Part shown: positions 8,522-16,466 of the stretch, one piece after another
How the letters are laid out: each line of letters starts with the position of its first letter
How positions within the stretch are numbered: position 1 is the first letter of the stretch
NCBI GenBank assembly: GCA_016713785.1
Contig: JADJOM010000003.1
Span: 2,003,501 to 2,067,500 of the forward strand
From: Gemmatimonadota bacterium
GTDB taxonomy: Bacteria; Gemmatimonadota; Gemmatimonadetes; Gemmatimonadales; GWC2-71-9
Length of the DNA stretch: 64,000 nt
Direction of reading: 5' to 3'
Translations under genes and position numbers: made by a program
Notes under the pieces: generated by a model
Database searches by the model: none
Told to the model about the DNA's origin: nothing
What the model saw: only the letters and a program-made list of their open reading frames with translations

Positions 8522-9784
8522 ATGAGCACCCTCCTCGAGATCCTGACGGCCCGCGGCTTCGTGCAGGACGCCACCCCCGGACTGGCCGCCCGCCTCGCCC
8601 AGGGCCCGGTCACCGGCTACGTGGGCTTCGACCCCACCGCCGATTCCCTGCACGTCGGCAACCTGGTGCCGGTGATGGGTCTCGCCTGGCTGCAGCGGCT
8701 CGGGGGCACGCCGATCGTGCTGGTCGGCGGCGGCACGGGGATGGTCGGAGATCCGTCGGGCAAGCGCAACGAGCGGCCCATGCTCGATGTGGCCCAGATC
8801 GACCACAACGTGGCCCGGATCCGCACCCAGCTCGAGCGGTTCGTCTCCTTCGACGGTCCCACCGCCGCGCGGGTACGCAACAACGCCGACTGGCTCCGGC
8901 CGCTCGGCCTCATGGACTTCCTGCGAGACGTGGGCAAGCACTTCACCATCAATTACATGCTGCAGAAGGACGCGGTGAAGAGCCGGATGGAAACCGGGAT
9001 CTCCTACACCGAGTTCAGCTACATGCTGGTGCAGGCGTACGACTTCTGGCACCTGTGGAAGACCGATCGCTGCGAGCTGCAGCTGGGCGGCAGCGACCAG
9101 TGGGGCAACATCACCGCCGGCACCGAACTGATCGGCCGCCGCGAGGGTGGGGCCGCCCACGGGCTGGTGTTCCCGCTCCTGACCAACGCCGCCGGCGGCA
9201 AGTTCGGCAAGAGCGAGTCGGGCAACGTCTGGCTCGATCCCGCCCGCACCTCGCCGTACCAGTTCTACCAGTTCTGGCTCAACACCGACGACCGCGACGT
9301 GGAGCGCCTGCTGCGCTTCTTCACCTTCCTGTCGCTCGAGGAGATTGCCGCGCTGGTGGCGGCGCAGGCCGCCGACCCGGGCAAGCGGCCGGCCCAGCGC
9401 CGCCTGGCCGAGGACGTGACCGCGCGGGTGCACGGCGCCGCCACCGCCGCAGGGGTGGTACGGGCCAGCCGGCTCCTGTTCGGCGGCCTCGACCTGGCGG
9501 AGGCCGGTGCGGAGGTCTTCGAGGTGCTGGCCACCGAGATCCCCACCACCGCCCTGCCCCGCGTGGAGCTGCCGGGCCTGGGCATCGTGGACGCCCTGGT
9601 GCGGACCGGCCTCGCCGCCTCCAAGGGCGAGGCCCGGCGCGGCCTGCCGCAGAAGGCGTACTCGCTCAACGGGCGGCAGGTCACCGACGCCGAATACACC
9701 CTGGGCGAGGCGGACGTGCTGGCGGGGCGGTACCTGCTGCTGCAGAAGGGGAAGCGCAGCTACGCGCTCGTCACGCTGACCTGA
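8522..9784 (+). CDS. tyrS: Tyrosyl-tRNA synthetase
   Basis: A 420-residue class I aminoacyl-tRNA synthetase that charges tRNA-Tyr. The HIGH-like motif is HVGN at residues 44-47 (PTADSLHVGNL). The KMSKS-like motif is KFGKS at residues 227-231. The C-terminal S4 RNA-binding domain is present (GIVDALVRTGLAASKGEARR). The length is standard for the TyrRS-1 type. The frame is open to ATG 8447, but ATG 8522 begins the conserved protein and has a promoter -10 hexamer 8 nt before it. No T-box leader fits in the short upstream region. A hairpin terminator follows. Confidence 0.96.
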   Translation: MSTLLEILTARGFVQDATPGLAARLAQGPVTGYVGFDPTADSLHVGNLVPVMGLAWLQRLGGTPIVLVGGGTGMVGDPSGKRNERPMLDVAQIDHNVARIRTQLERFVSFDGPTAARVRNNADWLRPLGLMDFLRDVGKHFTINYMLQKDAVKSRMETGISYTEFSYMLVQAYDFWHLWKTDRCELQLGGSDQWGNITAGTELIGRREGGAAHGLVFPLLTNAAGGKFGKSESGNVWLDPARTSPYQFYQFWLNTDDRDVERLLRFFTFLSLEEIAALVAAQAADPGKRPAQRRLAEDVTARVHGAATAAGVVRASRLLFGGLDLAEAGAEVFEVLATEIPTTALPRVELPGLGIVDALVRTGLAASKGEARRGLPQKAYSLNGRQVTDAEYTLGEADVLAGRYLLLQKGKRSYALVTLT

Positions 9785-9852
9785 CACCCCGGATCGACAG
9801 GCGCGCGGGTCAGCCGCGCTGGCGCAGTTCCGACCATGCATGGATATTCGCC

Positions 9853-9887
9853 GGGCTCGGCGCAGGGACGCGCCGGGCCCTTCCAGT
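9853..9887 (+). terminator. Terminator downstream of tyrS
   Basis: gggctcggcgc (9853-9863) pairs with gcgccgggccc (9870-9880) over 11 bp with one T-G wobble, around a 6-nt loop. A short pyrimidine tail (ttccagtctc) follows. It lies between tyrS and mscL. Confidence 0.5.
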
Positions 9888-9912
9888 CTCACCCCCCTAG
9901 AGCGGAGTGGCT

Positions 9913-10200
9913 ATGCAAGGCGAGTTCATGAAGTTCCTGAAGGAGTACGGCGTCATCGGCCTCGCGATCGGCGTGATCATCGGCGGCAAGGCGGGCGAGC
10001 TGGTGAAGACGATCGTCGATGGCCTGCTGATGCCGGTCGTGGGCCTGGTCCTGCCGGGCGGCGCATGGCAGTCCTGGGCGGTGGGCCCGTTCCAGATCGG
10101 CCCGGTGCTGGGCGCGCTCCTCAACTTCGTGATCGTGGCCTGGCTGGTGTTCATGTTCTCCAAGAAGGTGCTCAAGGAAGAGACCGTCACCAAGAAGTAG
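9913..10200 (+). CDS. mscL: Short MscL-family mechanosensitive channel
   Basis: A 95-residue protein with two membrane helices. The first (GLAIGVIIGGKAGELVKTIV) matches the pore-lining helix of MscL, whose consensus is AVGVIIGGAFGKIV. It is followed by DGLLMPVVGLVLPGG and the second helix VLGALLNFVIVAWLVFMF. The C-terminus stops after KKVLKEETVTKK, so the cytoplasmic helical bundle and much of the periplasmic loop are shortened compared with the usual 130-150 residues. ATG 9913 is chosen over GTG 9907 because GGAG (9904-9907) then has a usable spacing. It would open under hypo-osmotic stress. Confidence 0.82.
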   Translation: MQGEFMKFLKEYGVIGLAIGVIIGGKAGELVKTIVDGLLMPVVGLVLPGGAWQSWAVGPFQIGPVLGALLNFVIVAWLVFMFSKKVLKEETVTKK

Positions 10201-10213
10201 CACCCCGCGCACG

Positions 10214-10250
10214 CCACGGGGGCGCGCACCGGTGGTGCGCGCCCCCGTGG
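10214..10250. terminator. Perfect 17-bp hairpin between convergent genes
   Basis: ccacgggggcgcgcacc (10214-10230) and its exact reverse complement (10234-10250) are separated by a 3-nt loop (ggt). It lies 13 nt after the mscL stop and 16 nt before the convergent HerA-like gene stop. It is symmetric and has no U tract, so a bidirectional terminator or transcription barrier is likely. Confidence 0.6.
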
Positions 10251-10266
10251 TGCGTCGCGACGCAGC

Positions 10267-11844
10267 CTACCAGCGGGTCCGGCGGGTGCTCCGCGTGGTC
10301 TTGCCGCCGAGCAGGCCGCCGAGCACGCCCCGCACCAGCTCCCGGCCCACCGACCGCGCGATGGTCGTCCCCAGTGCGCCGAGCACCGCGGCCCCGAGCT
10401 TGGCCCCGGTGGACATCTTGGCCCGCCCTCCCGCAGGCGCGGGGGCGGGCGCCTGGCCGCGTGGGCCCGGTCGGTCCTCGGGCGCGGAGCCCGCCGGCCT
10501 GGCCAGGCGCGCCGCGAGCATCTCGCGCGCGCTCTCCCGGTCCACCGCCTGGCCATACTCCTTGAGGAGGTCGGACTGCTGGATGTCCGCCGCCAGCTCC
10601 TCCGGCGTCAGGGGCCCCATCCGCGACGACGGTGGAATCAGCCGCGCCGCCACCACCGGGGTGGGCACCCCGCGCGGGTCGAGGGCGGTCACCACCGCCT
10701 CGCCGATGCCGAGGGAGGTGAGGGTGGCCTGCAGGTCGTAGTACTCGGTCTTCGGGAAGGTGCGCACGGTGGCCTTGAGCGCGGCCTCGTCGTCGGGGGT
10801 GTGGGCGCGGAGGGCGTGCTGCACCCGGTTGCCGAGCTGGGCCAGGATATCGGCGGGGACGTCCTTGGGCGTCTGGGTGACGAAGTACACCCCGACACCC
10901 TTGGACCGGATGAGCCGCACCACCTGCTCCACCTGCTCCAGGAACGCCTTGGAGGCGTCGTTGAAGAGCAGGTGCGCCTCGTCGAAGAAGAAGACCAGCT
11001 TGGGCTTCTCGAGGTCGCCGGCCTCGGGCAGGGCGTGGTAGAGTTCGGCCAGCATCCACATCATGAACGTGGAGAAGAGCCGCGGCTTGTCCTGCACGTC
11101 GCCCAGCTCCAGGCAGGTGACCACCCCCCGGCCCTCGCGGGTGGTGGCCAGGAGGTCGTGCACGTCGAACTCGGGCTCCCCGAAGAACTGCTCGGCCCCC
11201 TGCACCTCGAGTTCGATCATCTTGCGCAGCAGCACCCCGACGGTGGCCTGGGACATCCCGCCATAGCCCTCGAGCTGGGCCTTGCCGTCGTCGCCGGAGA
11301 GGTACTGCAGCACGGCGCGCAGGTCGGTGAGGTCGAGCAGCGGGAGCTGCTGGTCGTCGCAGTACTTGAAGACCAGGGTGAGGACGCTGGTCTGGGTCTC
11401 GTTGAGGCCCAGCACCTTGGCCAGCAGGAGCGGCCCGAAGCTCGAGACCGTGGCGCGGAGCTGCACCCCCAGCCGGCCCGAGAGGCTCACGAACTCGACC
11501 GGCACCCCCGCCGGGGTCCAGGTCCAGCCCACATCGCCGGCCCGCTGCGTGATGCGCTCCCCCGGCTGCCCCGGCATGGCGAGCCCCGAGAGGTCGCCCT
11601 TGATGTCCGCCACGAAGACCGGGACGCCTGCGGCCGAGAGCTGCTCGGTGAGGAGCTGCAGGGTCTTGGTCTTGCCGGTGCCGGTGGCCCCCGCGATGAG
11701 CCCATGACGATTGGTCATGGCGAGGGGAATCCGGACCTTGGGCTCCGGGTGGAGGCGCGAGCCTTCGAGGGCGGCGCCGAGGACGATGGCCGGGCCCGAG
11801 AAGCCGTAGCCGGTGGCGAGCTGGTCAGCGAGTGTGCCGGGCAT
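10267..11844 (-). CDS. HerA/DUF853-like P-loop ATPase
   Basis: A 525-residue protein of the FtsK-HerA ATPase superfamily, DUF853 group. Walker A is GATGTGKT at residues 52-59. Walker B is LVFFFDEAH with Asp288 and Glu289. A following VYFVTQTPKDVP segment matches the sensor-like motif of this family. The C-terminus (about 440-525) is a Pro/Ala-rich linker followed by a basic GGKTTRSTRRTRW tail. The cellular role of DUF853 proteins is unknown; DNA translocation or end processing is inferred from the superfamily. It is monocistronic between a perfect hairpin and an octamer array. The start is ATG 11844. Confidence 0.88.
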   Translation of the reverse strand: MPGTLADQLATGYGFSGPAIVLGAALEGSRLHPEPKVRIPLAMTNRHGLIAGATGTGKTKTLQLLTEQLSAAGVPVFVADIKGDLSGLAMPGQPGERITQRAGDVGWTWTPAGVPVEFVSLSGRLGVQLRATVSSFGPLLLAKVLGLNETQTSVLTLVFKYCDDQQLPLLDLTDLRAVLQYLSGDDGKAQLEGYGGMSQATVGVLLRKMIELEVQGAEQFFGEPEFDVHDLLATTREGRGVVTCLELGDVQDKPRLFSTFMMWMLAELYHALPEAGDLEKPKLVFFFDEAHLLFNDASKAFLEQVEQVVRLIRSKGVGVYFVTQTPKDVPADILAQLGNRVQHALRAHTPDDEAALKATVRTFPKTEYYDLQATLTSLGIGEAVVTALDPRGVPTPVVAARLIPPSSRMGPLTPEELAADIQQSDLLKEYGQAVDRESAREMLAARLARPAGSAPEDRPGPRGQAPAPAPAGGRAKMSTGAKLGAAVLGALGTTIARSVGRELVRGVLGGLLGGKTTRSTRRTRW

Positions 11845-11890
11845 GGGGGCGCAGGGTGTTGGAGGGAAACGGGAAACGGACCGGGAAATC

Positions 11891-11922
11891 TACCGCCTTA
11901 CCGCCTTACCGCCTTACCGCCG
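11891..11922. repeat. Octamer array, TACCGCCT-type, four units
   Basis: Three exact copies of taccgcct and a fourth ending in g run from 11891 to 11922. On the minus strand this is GGCGGTAA repeated, and it supplies the TAA stop (11916-11914) of the aminotransferase gene plus further TAAs in the other frames. Confidence 0.8.
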
Positions 11923-13065
11923 CAGCACCCGCTCCAGCACCTCGGTTACCCGCCCCATCTCCTCGAGGGTGTTGTAGCAGTGCGGGGCCAACCGGAGTGC
12001 GCCCTCGCGCAGGCTGCAGTAGATGCGGGCCTCGCGCAGGGCGCGGTGCGACTCCTCCAGGCGCGGCGGGGCGACGCAGATGATGCCCGAGCCGGCGGCG
12101 CCGGTCGGGGAGGTGACCCGCACCCCGTGATGGTCGGCCCAGGCCAGGACCGGCCCCTGGAGCGTGGCGAGGTGCCGGGCGATCGCCTCGACGCCAAGCT
12201 CCGCCAGCAGGCCGAGCGAGGCGGTCATGCCCACGAAGTCCTGGTACGGCAGGGTGATCAGCTCGAAGCGGCGGGCGTTCTCGCGCAGGGCGTCCTGGTA
12301 CTGGGTCATGCGGCTGAAGTCGTCGGTGCCCTCGAACGCCATCCAGCCGGCGAGCACCGGCTCGAGCGCGGGGATGAGCTCACGACGGACATAGAGGAAG
12401 CCGCTCCCCCAGGGCGAGAGGAGCCACTTCTGGGCCCCGCACGCCAGGATGTCCACCGGGGTCTCGCGGACATCCAGCGGCCGCTGGCCTACCGCCTGGA
12501 TGGCATCCACCACGAGGTACTTGCCCAGCTCCCGGGTGACCCGGGAGAGCCGGGCGAGGTCCACGGTATAGCCGTTGGCGAACTGGGTGAGCGACACCGC
12601 CAGGCAGCGCACCCGCGGGTCGGCGAGGCGCTCCACCAGCCGGTCCTCGTCGGGCCAGCCGGCGCCGGTGGTGGGGACGAGTTCCAGCGACACGCCGCGG
12701 TCCGCGAGGCGCTTCCAGGGATAGACGTTCGCGGGGAACTCCCGGTCGCTCGCCACCACGATGTCGCCCGGGAGCCACGGAAGGGCGCGGGCCGCGACGC
12801 CCAGCCCGTAGCTGGTGTTGGTGGCGAGGGCGATCTCGTCGATCGTGGCGCCGATGAGCCCGGCCACCGCCCGCCGGGCGGCGTCGAAGGCCCCGAAGAG
12901 GTCGTCGTGGGTGAGTTCGTAGGGCCGGGACCGTCGTCCCAGGTAGGCCTCGCCGGCGCGGCGGGTACGCTCGGGCGTGGGGCCGATGGAGGCGTGATCC
13001 AGGTAGGTCGTCCCGCCGGCCCAGGGGAACTCCTGGGCGCGCAGGGCCGCGATGTCATAGGCCAC
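11914..13065 (-). CDS. Class V aminotransferase (cysteine desulfurase / epimerase-like), PLP-dependent
   Basis: A 383-residue fold-type I PLP enzyme. The PLP lysine is Lys213 in CGAQKWLLSPWGSGFLYV. The cofactor-binding aspartate is in YLVVDAIQAVGQ, and the N-terminus has TTYLDHASIGPTP. These match class V aminotransferases such as CsdA/NifS-like and isopenicillin N epimerase-like proteins. No catalytic cysteine loop of a SufS type is obvious, so the substrate is open. ATG 13074 touches a GGAGGG with no spacing, whereas GTG 13065 sits 9 nt from it, so I prefer GTG 13065. It is divergent from the patatin gene. Confidence 0.85.
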   Translation of the reverse strand: MAYDIAALRAQEFPWAGGTTYLDHASIGPTPERTRRAGEAYLGRRSRPYELTHDDLFGAFDAARRAVAGLIGATIDEIALATNTSYGLGVAARALPWLPGDIVVASDREFPANVYPWKRLADRGVSLELVPTTGAGWPDEDRLVERLADPRVRCLAVSLTQFANGYTVDLARLSRVTRELGKYLVVDAIQAVGQRPLDVRETPVDILACGAQKWLLSPWGSGFLYVRRELIPALEPVLAGWMAFEGTDDFSRMTQYQDALRENARRFELITLPYQDFVGMTASLGLLAELGVEAIARHLATLQGPVLAWADHHGVRVTSPTGAAGSGIICVAPPRLEESHRALREARIYCSLREGALRLAPHCYNTLEEMGRVTEVLERVLRR

Positions 13066-13130
13066 TCTTCTCATCCCTCCGGTCACCGGCGTACGTTTCG
13101 ACGGTCTCCCAACCACGGTGGAAGAAGGTA

Positions 13131-14195
13131 ATGGCCTTTCGCGGTCCCTTCACGCTGGTGCTGAGCGGCGGCGGCCTCAAGGGCCTGGCGCACATCGGCG
13201 TGCTCCGGGCGCTGGAGGAGCGCGGGCTGCACCCCGGCCTGGTGGTCGGGAGCAGCATGGGATCGCTGATTGCGGCCGCCTGGGCCTCCGGGATGTCGAT
13301 CCCGGAGATGACCGAGCGGGGGCTCGCGGTGCGGCGGAAGGACATCTTCCAGGTGGCCCACGTGGACATGGCGCTCAAGCGCATGCGCGCGCCGGCGGTG
13401 TATCGCCGGGAGCCGCTCGACGCGCTGATCGACAGTCTCGTGGGCAGCCGCACCTTCGATCAGCTGCCCCGCCCCCTGCTCATCAACACGGTGGAGCTCA
13501 ACTCCGGCATGCAGGTGTTCTGGGGCCTGCCGGGCCTGCGGCAGGCGCGGGTGGCCGACGCGGTCTTCGCCTCCTGTGCCCTGCCCGGGATCTTCCCCCC
13601 GCGCGAGATCGACGGCCGCTGGTTCGTGGACGGCGCGGTGACGGAGAACATGCCGGTGCAGATCGCCGCCGCCCAGGGGGAAGGCCCGGTGATGGCGGTG
13701 GATGTCGGCGCCACCAGCGCGCTCCGCAGCAACGTGCAGCACGACGGCTTCGCGGCCACCTACATCCGCGGGCTCGAGATCGTGATGCAGACCATGATGG
13801 AGAGCCGGCTGCGGCACTGGACCGCGCCCCCGCTGGTCCTGGTGCATCCCCGGGTGGAGCACGTGTCGCTGTTCGCCTTCGGCCACAACCGCGAGCTGAT
13901 CGAGGAGGGGTACCGCGCCACCGCCGACCTGCTCGACCAGCTCGGCCCCGACTTCGACCCGGCCGGCCACGGGATCCACCCGCAGCGGAAGGTGCAGATC
14001 CGGGTGGACCGGGAGCGCTGCGTCGGGTGCAGCGCCTGCGTGATGCACGCGCCCTGGGTGTTCGAGCTGGACGAGGCGGGCCGCGCGGTGGTGCGGCAGG
14101 CGATCCAGTCGTGGTCCCCGCTCGATGGCGCCTACGTGCGCAACTGCCCGACCTACGCCATCAGCGCCCGACTCGCGCCCCCCGCCCGCCCCTGA
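13131..14195 (+). CDS. Patatin-like phospholipase fused to a C-terminal ferredoxin domain
   Basis: A 354-residue protein. Residues 8 to about 280 form a patatin lipase domain: oxyanion motif SGGGLKGLAHIG, nucleophile elbow GSSMG with Ser42, and the dyad aspartate Asp167 in FVDGAV. Residues about 288-354 are a ferredoxin-like module with Cys297-x2-Cys300-x2-Cys303 and Cys339-Pro (VDRERCVGCSACVMHAP, then NCPTYAI), enough for one 4Fe-4S cluster. Patatins hydrolyse phospholipid acyl esters, and a redox module on one is unusual. The start is ATG 13131 with GAAGAAGG upstream. Its last 35 bp overlap the end of the convergent glycosyltransferase. Confidence 0.9.
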   Translation: MAFRGPFTLVLSGGGLKGLAHIGVLRALEERGLHPGLVVGSSMGSLIAAAWASGMSIPEMTERGLAVRRKDIFQVAHVDMALKRMRAPAVYRREPLDALIDSLVGSRTFDQLPRPLLINTVELNSGMQVFWGLPGLRQARVADAVFASCALPGIFPPREIDGRWFVDGAVTENMPVQIAAAQGEGPVMAVDVGATSALRSNVQHDGFAATYIRGLEIVMQTMMESRLRHWTAPPLVLVHPRVEHVSLFAFGHNRELIEEGYRATADLLDQLGPDFDPAGHGIHPQRKVQIRVDRERCVGCSACVMHAPWVFELDEAGRAVVRQAIQSWSPLDGAYVRNCPTYAISARLAPPARP

Positions 14196-15348
14196 ACGCG
14201 GCGGCCGCCTCGGCGAGTTCGCGCACCACCCGCGGCCAGCCGAACTCCCGCTCCACCCGGGCCCGGGCCGCCAGGCCGAGCACCCGGGTGCGCGACCGAT
14301 CGGCCAGCAGCGCTGCCACGGTCCGGACCGCCGCCACCTCGGTCCCCGGGTCCACGAGGAAGCCGGTGACGCCGTGGGTCACCGCGTCCTCGGTGCCGCC
14401 CTCGAGCCCCGCCACCACGGGGACCGCGCAGGCCTGCGCCTCGAGCAGCGACAGCCCGAACCCCTCGACCTCGTCGCCCTCCTGCCGCGAGAGCCCCAGG
14501 TACACCGTCGCCGCGCCGTAGAGGCCAGGGAGATCCTCCTCCGGCACCCGGCCCAGCCAGCGGACGTCCGCCGCCACGCCGAGTCGGTCGGCCTTCCGCC
14601 GCAGCCGCTCGGCGTCGGGGCCCGTGCCGGCCACCATGTATCCCACCTCGTGCCCCGCGGCCCGAAGCGCCTGCAGCACGTCGAGCCCGGTGTCGATGCC
14701 CTTGTGCGGCATGAGCCGCGCAACGGTCAGGAGCCAGGGCCGGTCGACCAGGCCGTACCGGTCGCGGAGCGCCGCCGTGCTGGCGCCGGGGTGGAAGCGC
14801 GCGGCATCCACGCCCGGTGGCACCACGCGCAGGTGGCGGGCGGCATCGGCGACGCCGAGTTCCCCGGCCAGCGCGGTGAAGCGGCTGGCGGTCCAGTGAC
14901 TGATCGCCACGGTGCCTGCGGCGTCCCACAGCAGCGCCGCGGCCCGCCGCCGGCGCGCCGGGTCGGCGGCCGCCTGGCGCGCGATGAGCTGCAGGTCGAG
15001 TCCGTAGACGATGAGGCCGTAGGGGAGGCCGCGGCGCCCCCCGACCCAGCGCGCCACGTGGCCCGCCGGCTTCACGTTGCCGGCCCACAGGAAGTCGGCG
15101 TGCCGCGCCAGCCGGTCGGCCCGCCATCCCCAGCGCACCAGCCCGGGGAGGGTGCGCAGCCGGTCGCACGGCACCCCCACCCGCACCACCGGCGCCGCGC
15201 AGGCGGCATCGAACGCCGCCGACGCCGGCATCCGCCCGGTGCAGACGGTGAGCGTGCCCGCGGGCGCGTGGCGCGCCACCTCGCCCAGCGCCCGGGCGAT
15301 GCCGCCCCCCTCGGGGGGGAAGTCCCGCGCGAGCAGCAGGGCCTTCAC
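14161..15348 (-). CDS. Glycosyltransferase family 4 (GT-B fold)
   Basis: A 395-residue retaining-type glycosyltransferase. The N-terminal acceptor domain begins MKALLLARDFPPEGGGIARAL. The donor-binding domain has LLTVARLMPHKGIDT and the EGFGLSLLEAQACAVPVVAG segment, whose EGFG..LLE is the family EX7E nucleotide-sugar motif. The protein starts at GTG 15348, which overlaps the TGA of the upstream glycosyltransferase (GTGA). The open frame further upstream is not part of the family. It probably adds a sugar to a lipid-linked or surface glycan. The donor cannot be told from sequence. Confidence 0.9.
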   Translation of the reverse strand: MKALLLARDFPPEGGGIARALGEVARHAPAGTLTVCTGRMPASAAFDAACAAPVVRVGVPCDRLRTLPGLVRWGWRADRLARHADFLWAGNVKPAGHVARWVGGRRGLPYGLIVYGLDLQLIARQAAADPARRRRAAALLWDAAGTVAISHWTASRFTALAGELGVADAARHLRVVPPGVDAARFHPGASTAALRDRYGLVDRPWLLTVARLMPHKGIDTGLDVLQALRAAGHEVGYMVAGTGPDAERLRRKADRLGVAADVRWLGRVPEEDLPGLYGAATVYLGLSRQEGDEVEGFGLSLLEAQACAVPVVAGLEGGTEDAVTHGVTGFLVDPGTEVAAVRTVAALLADRSRTRVLGLAARARVEREFGWPRVVRELAEAAAAFRGGRGARVGR

Positions 15349-16466
15349 CGGCCCAGCACCTCGTGGTACAGCGCGATCGTGGCGTCGAGGGTCCGGTCGA
15401 GCGGGAAGCCCTCGCGGGACCGCTGGCGGGCGGCGGCGCCGAGCCCCGTCCGGCGCGCCGGGTCGGCCAGCAGGGCGTCGATGGCCGCCGCCCATGCCGC
15501 CGGGGCCATCGGCTCCACCAGCACCCCGTCGCTCCCGTCGCGGATGATCACCGCGTTGCCGGTGGCGTGGGAGGCGATCACCGGCTTGCCCAGCGCCATG
15601 GCCTCGAGCACCGCCTGCGGCAGCGCGTCCCAGCGCGACGGGTGCAGCGCCACGTCGACCAGTTCGTAGAACGGCCGCACGTCGGTCAGGAAGGGGAGCC
15701 GCACCACCAGGTGGCGCTCGGGGATCGGCGGCAGCGGCCCGCTCAGCGCCTCGCCATGCAGCCCGGTGAGCACCAGCAGCACCGGCGTCTGCACCAGGGC
15801 CAGCGCCTCGAGCACCACCGACTGGTCCTTGGGTCGCGCCACCACGGCGAGCGTCGGGCGCGCCGCCGACCAGCCGACCCGCTGGCGCCAGGTCTCGACG
15901 TCGTCGGGGACCACCGGCCGGTCGATTCGGTCGAGCAGCACGCCGCTGTGGATCACCCGCAGCTTGTCCGCCGGGATGCCCGTGGCCGCCAGCCGGGTCG
16001 CGACCGGCTCGCTCAGCGCCACCACCCGGCGGGCCACCCGGCCCGCCAGCCAGTTCTCGAGCCGCGTGGTGCGGGGCCAGGAGCGGCGCGTGAAGATGGC
16101 GGGCACCGGGAGCCGCCCGCTCAGCCCGAGCCAGGTGAACGCCTCGCGGTCGCGCGAGCCGTGCGCGTCCACCAGGTCTACCGGGTGGACCGCCAGCAGG
16201 TTGGCCAGCGCGCCGGCGTTCTTGAGCCGGGTGCCGGTGGCCAGCGGGATCGGGTGCACCTCGAGCCCGGCCCGGCGGGCGTCCAGCTCCACGCCGCTGT
16301 CGGGCGGGCAGACGAACCGCACCACGAGTCCGCGCCGCGCCAGGCCGCGGGCCAGGTGAAGCACCGAGTTCACCGCGCCCGAGCCGCCCCCCTGGTGGAG
16401 GGAGACGAGGACCCGGAGCGGCGCTACCGCCGGGGCCGGCACCGGTCCAGCTTTCGCCTCACGCAT
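15345..16466 (-). CDS. Glycosyltransferase family 4 (GT-B fold)
   Basis: A 373-residue glycosyltransferase. The N-terminus reads LRVLVSLHQGGGSGAVNSV, a glycine-rich acceptor-domain loop. The donor domain has LAVVARPKDQSVVLEAL and HPSRWDALPQAVLEAMALG with the terminal glutamate of the EX7E motif. ATG 16466 is used (ATG 16472 is also in frame). A GTG a few codons further in is possible. Its start codon overlaps that of the divergent gene at 16465 by two bases, leaving no room for a conventional promoter between them. It is coupled by 4 nt to the next glycosyltransferase. Confidence 0.88.
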   Translation of the reverse strand: MREAKAGPVPAPAVAPLRVLVSLHQGGGSGAVNSVLHLARGLARRGLVVRFVCPPDSGVELDARRAGLEVHPIPLATGTRLKNAGALANLLAVHPVDLVDAHGSRDREAFTWLGLSGRLPVPAIFTRRSWPRTTRLENWLAGRVARRVVALSEPVATRLAATGIPADKLRVIHSGVLLDRIDRPVVPDDVETWRQRVGWSAARPTLAVVARPKDQSVVLEALALVQTPVLLVLTGLHGEALSGPLPPIPERHLVVRLPFLTDVRPFYELVDVALHPSRWDALPQAVLEAMALGKPVIASHATGNAVIIRDGSDGVLVEPMAPAAWAAAIDALLADPARRTGLGAAARQRSREGFPLDRTLDATIALYHEVLGR

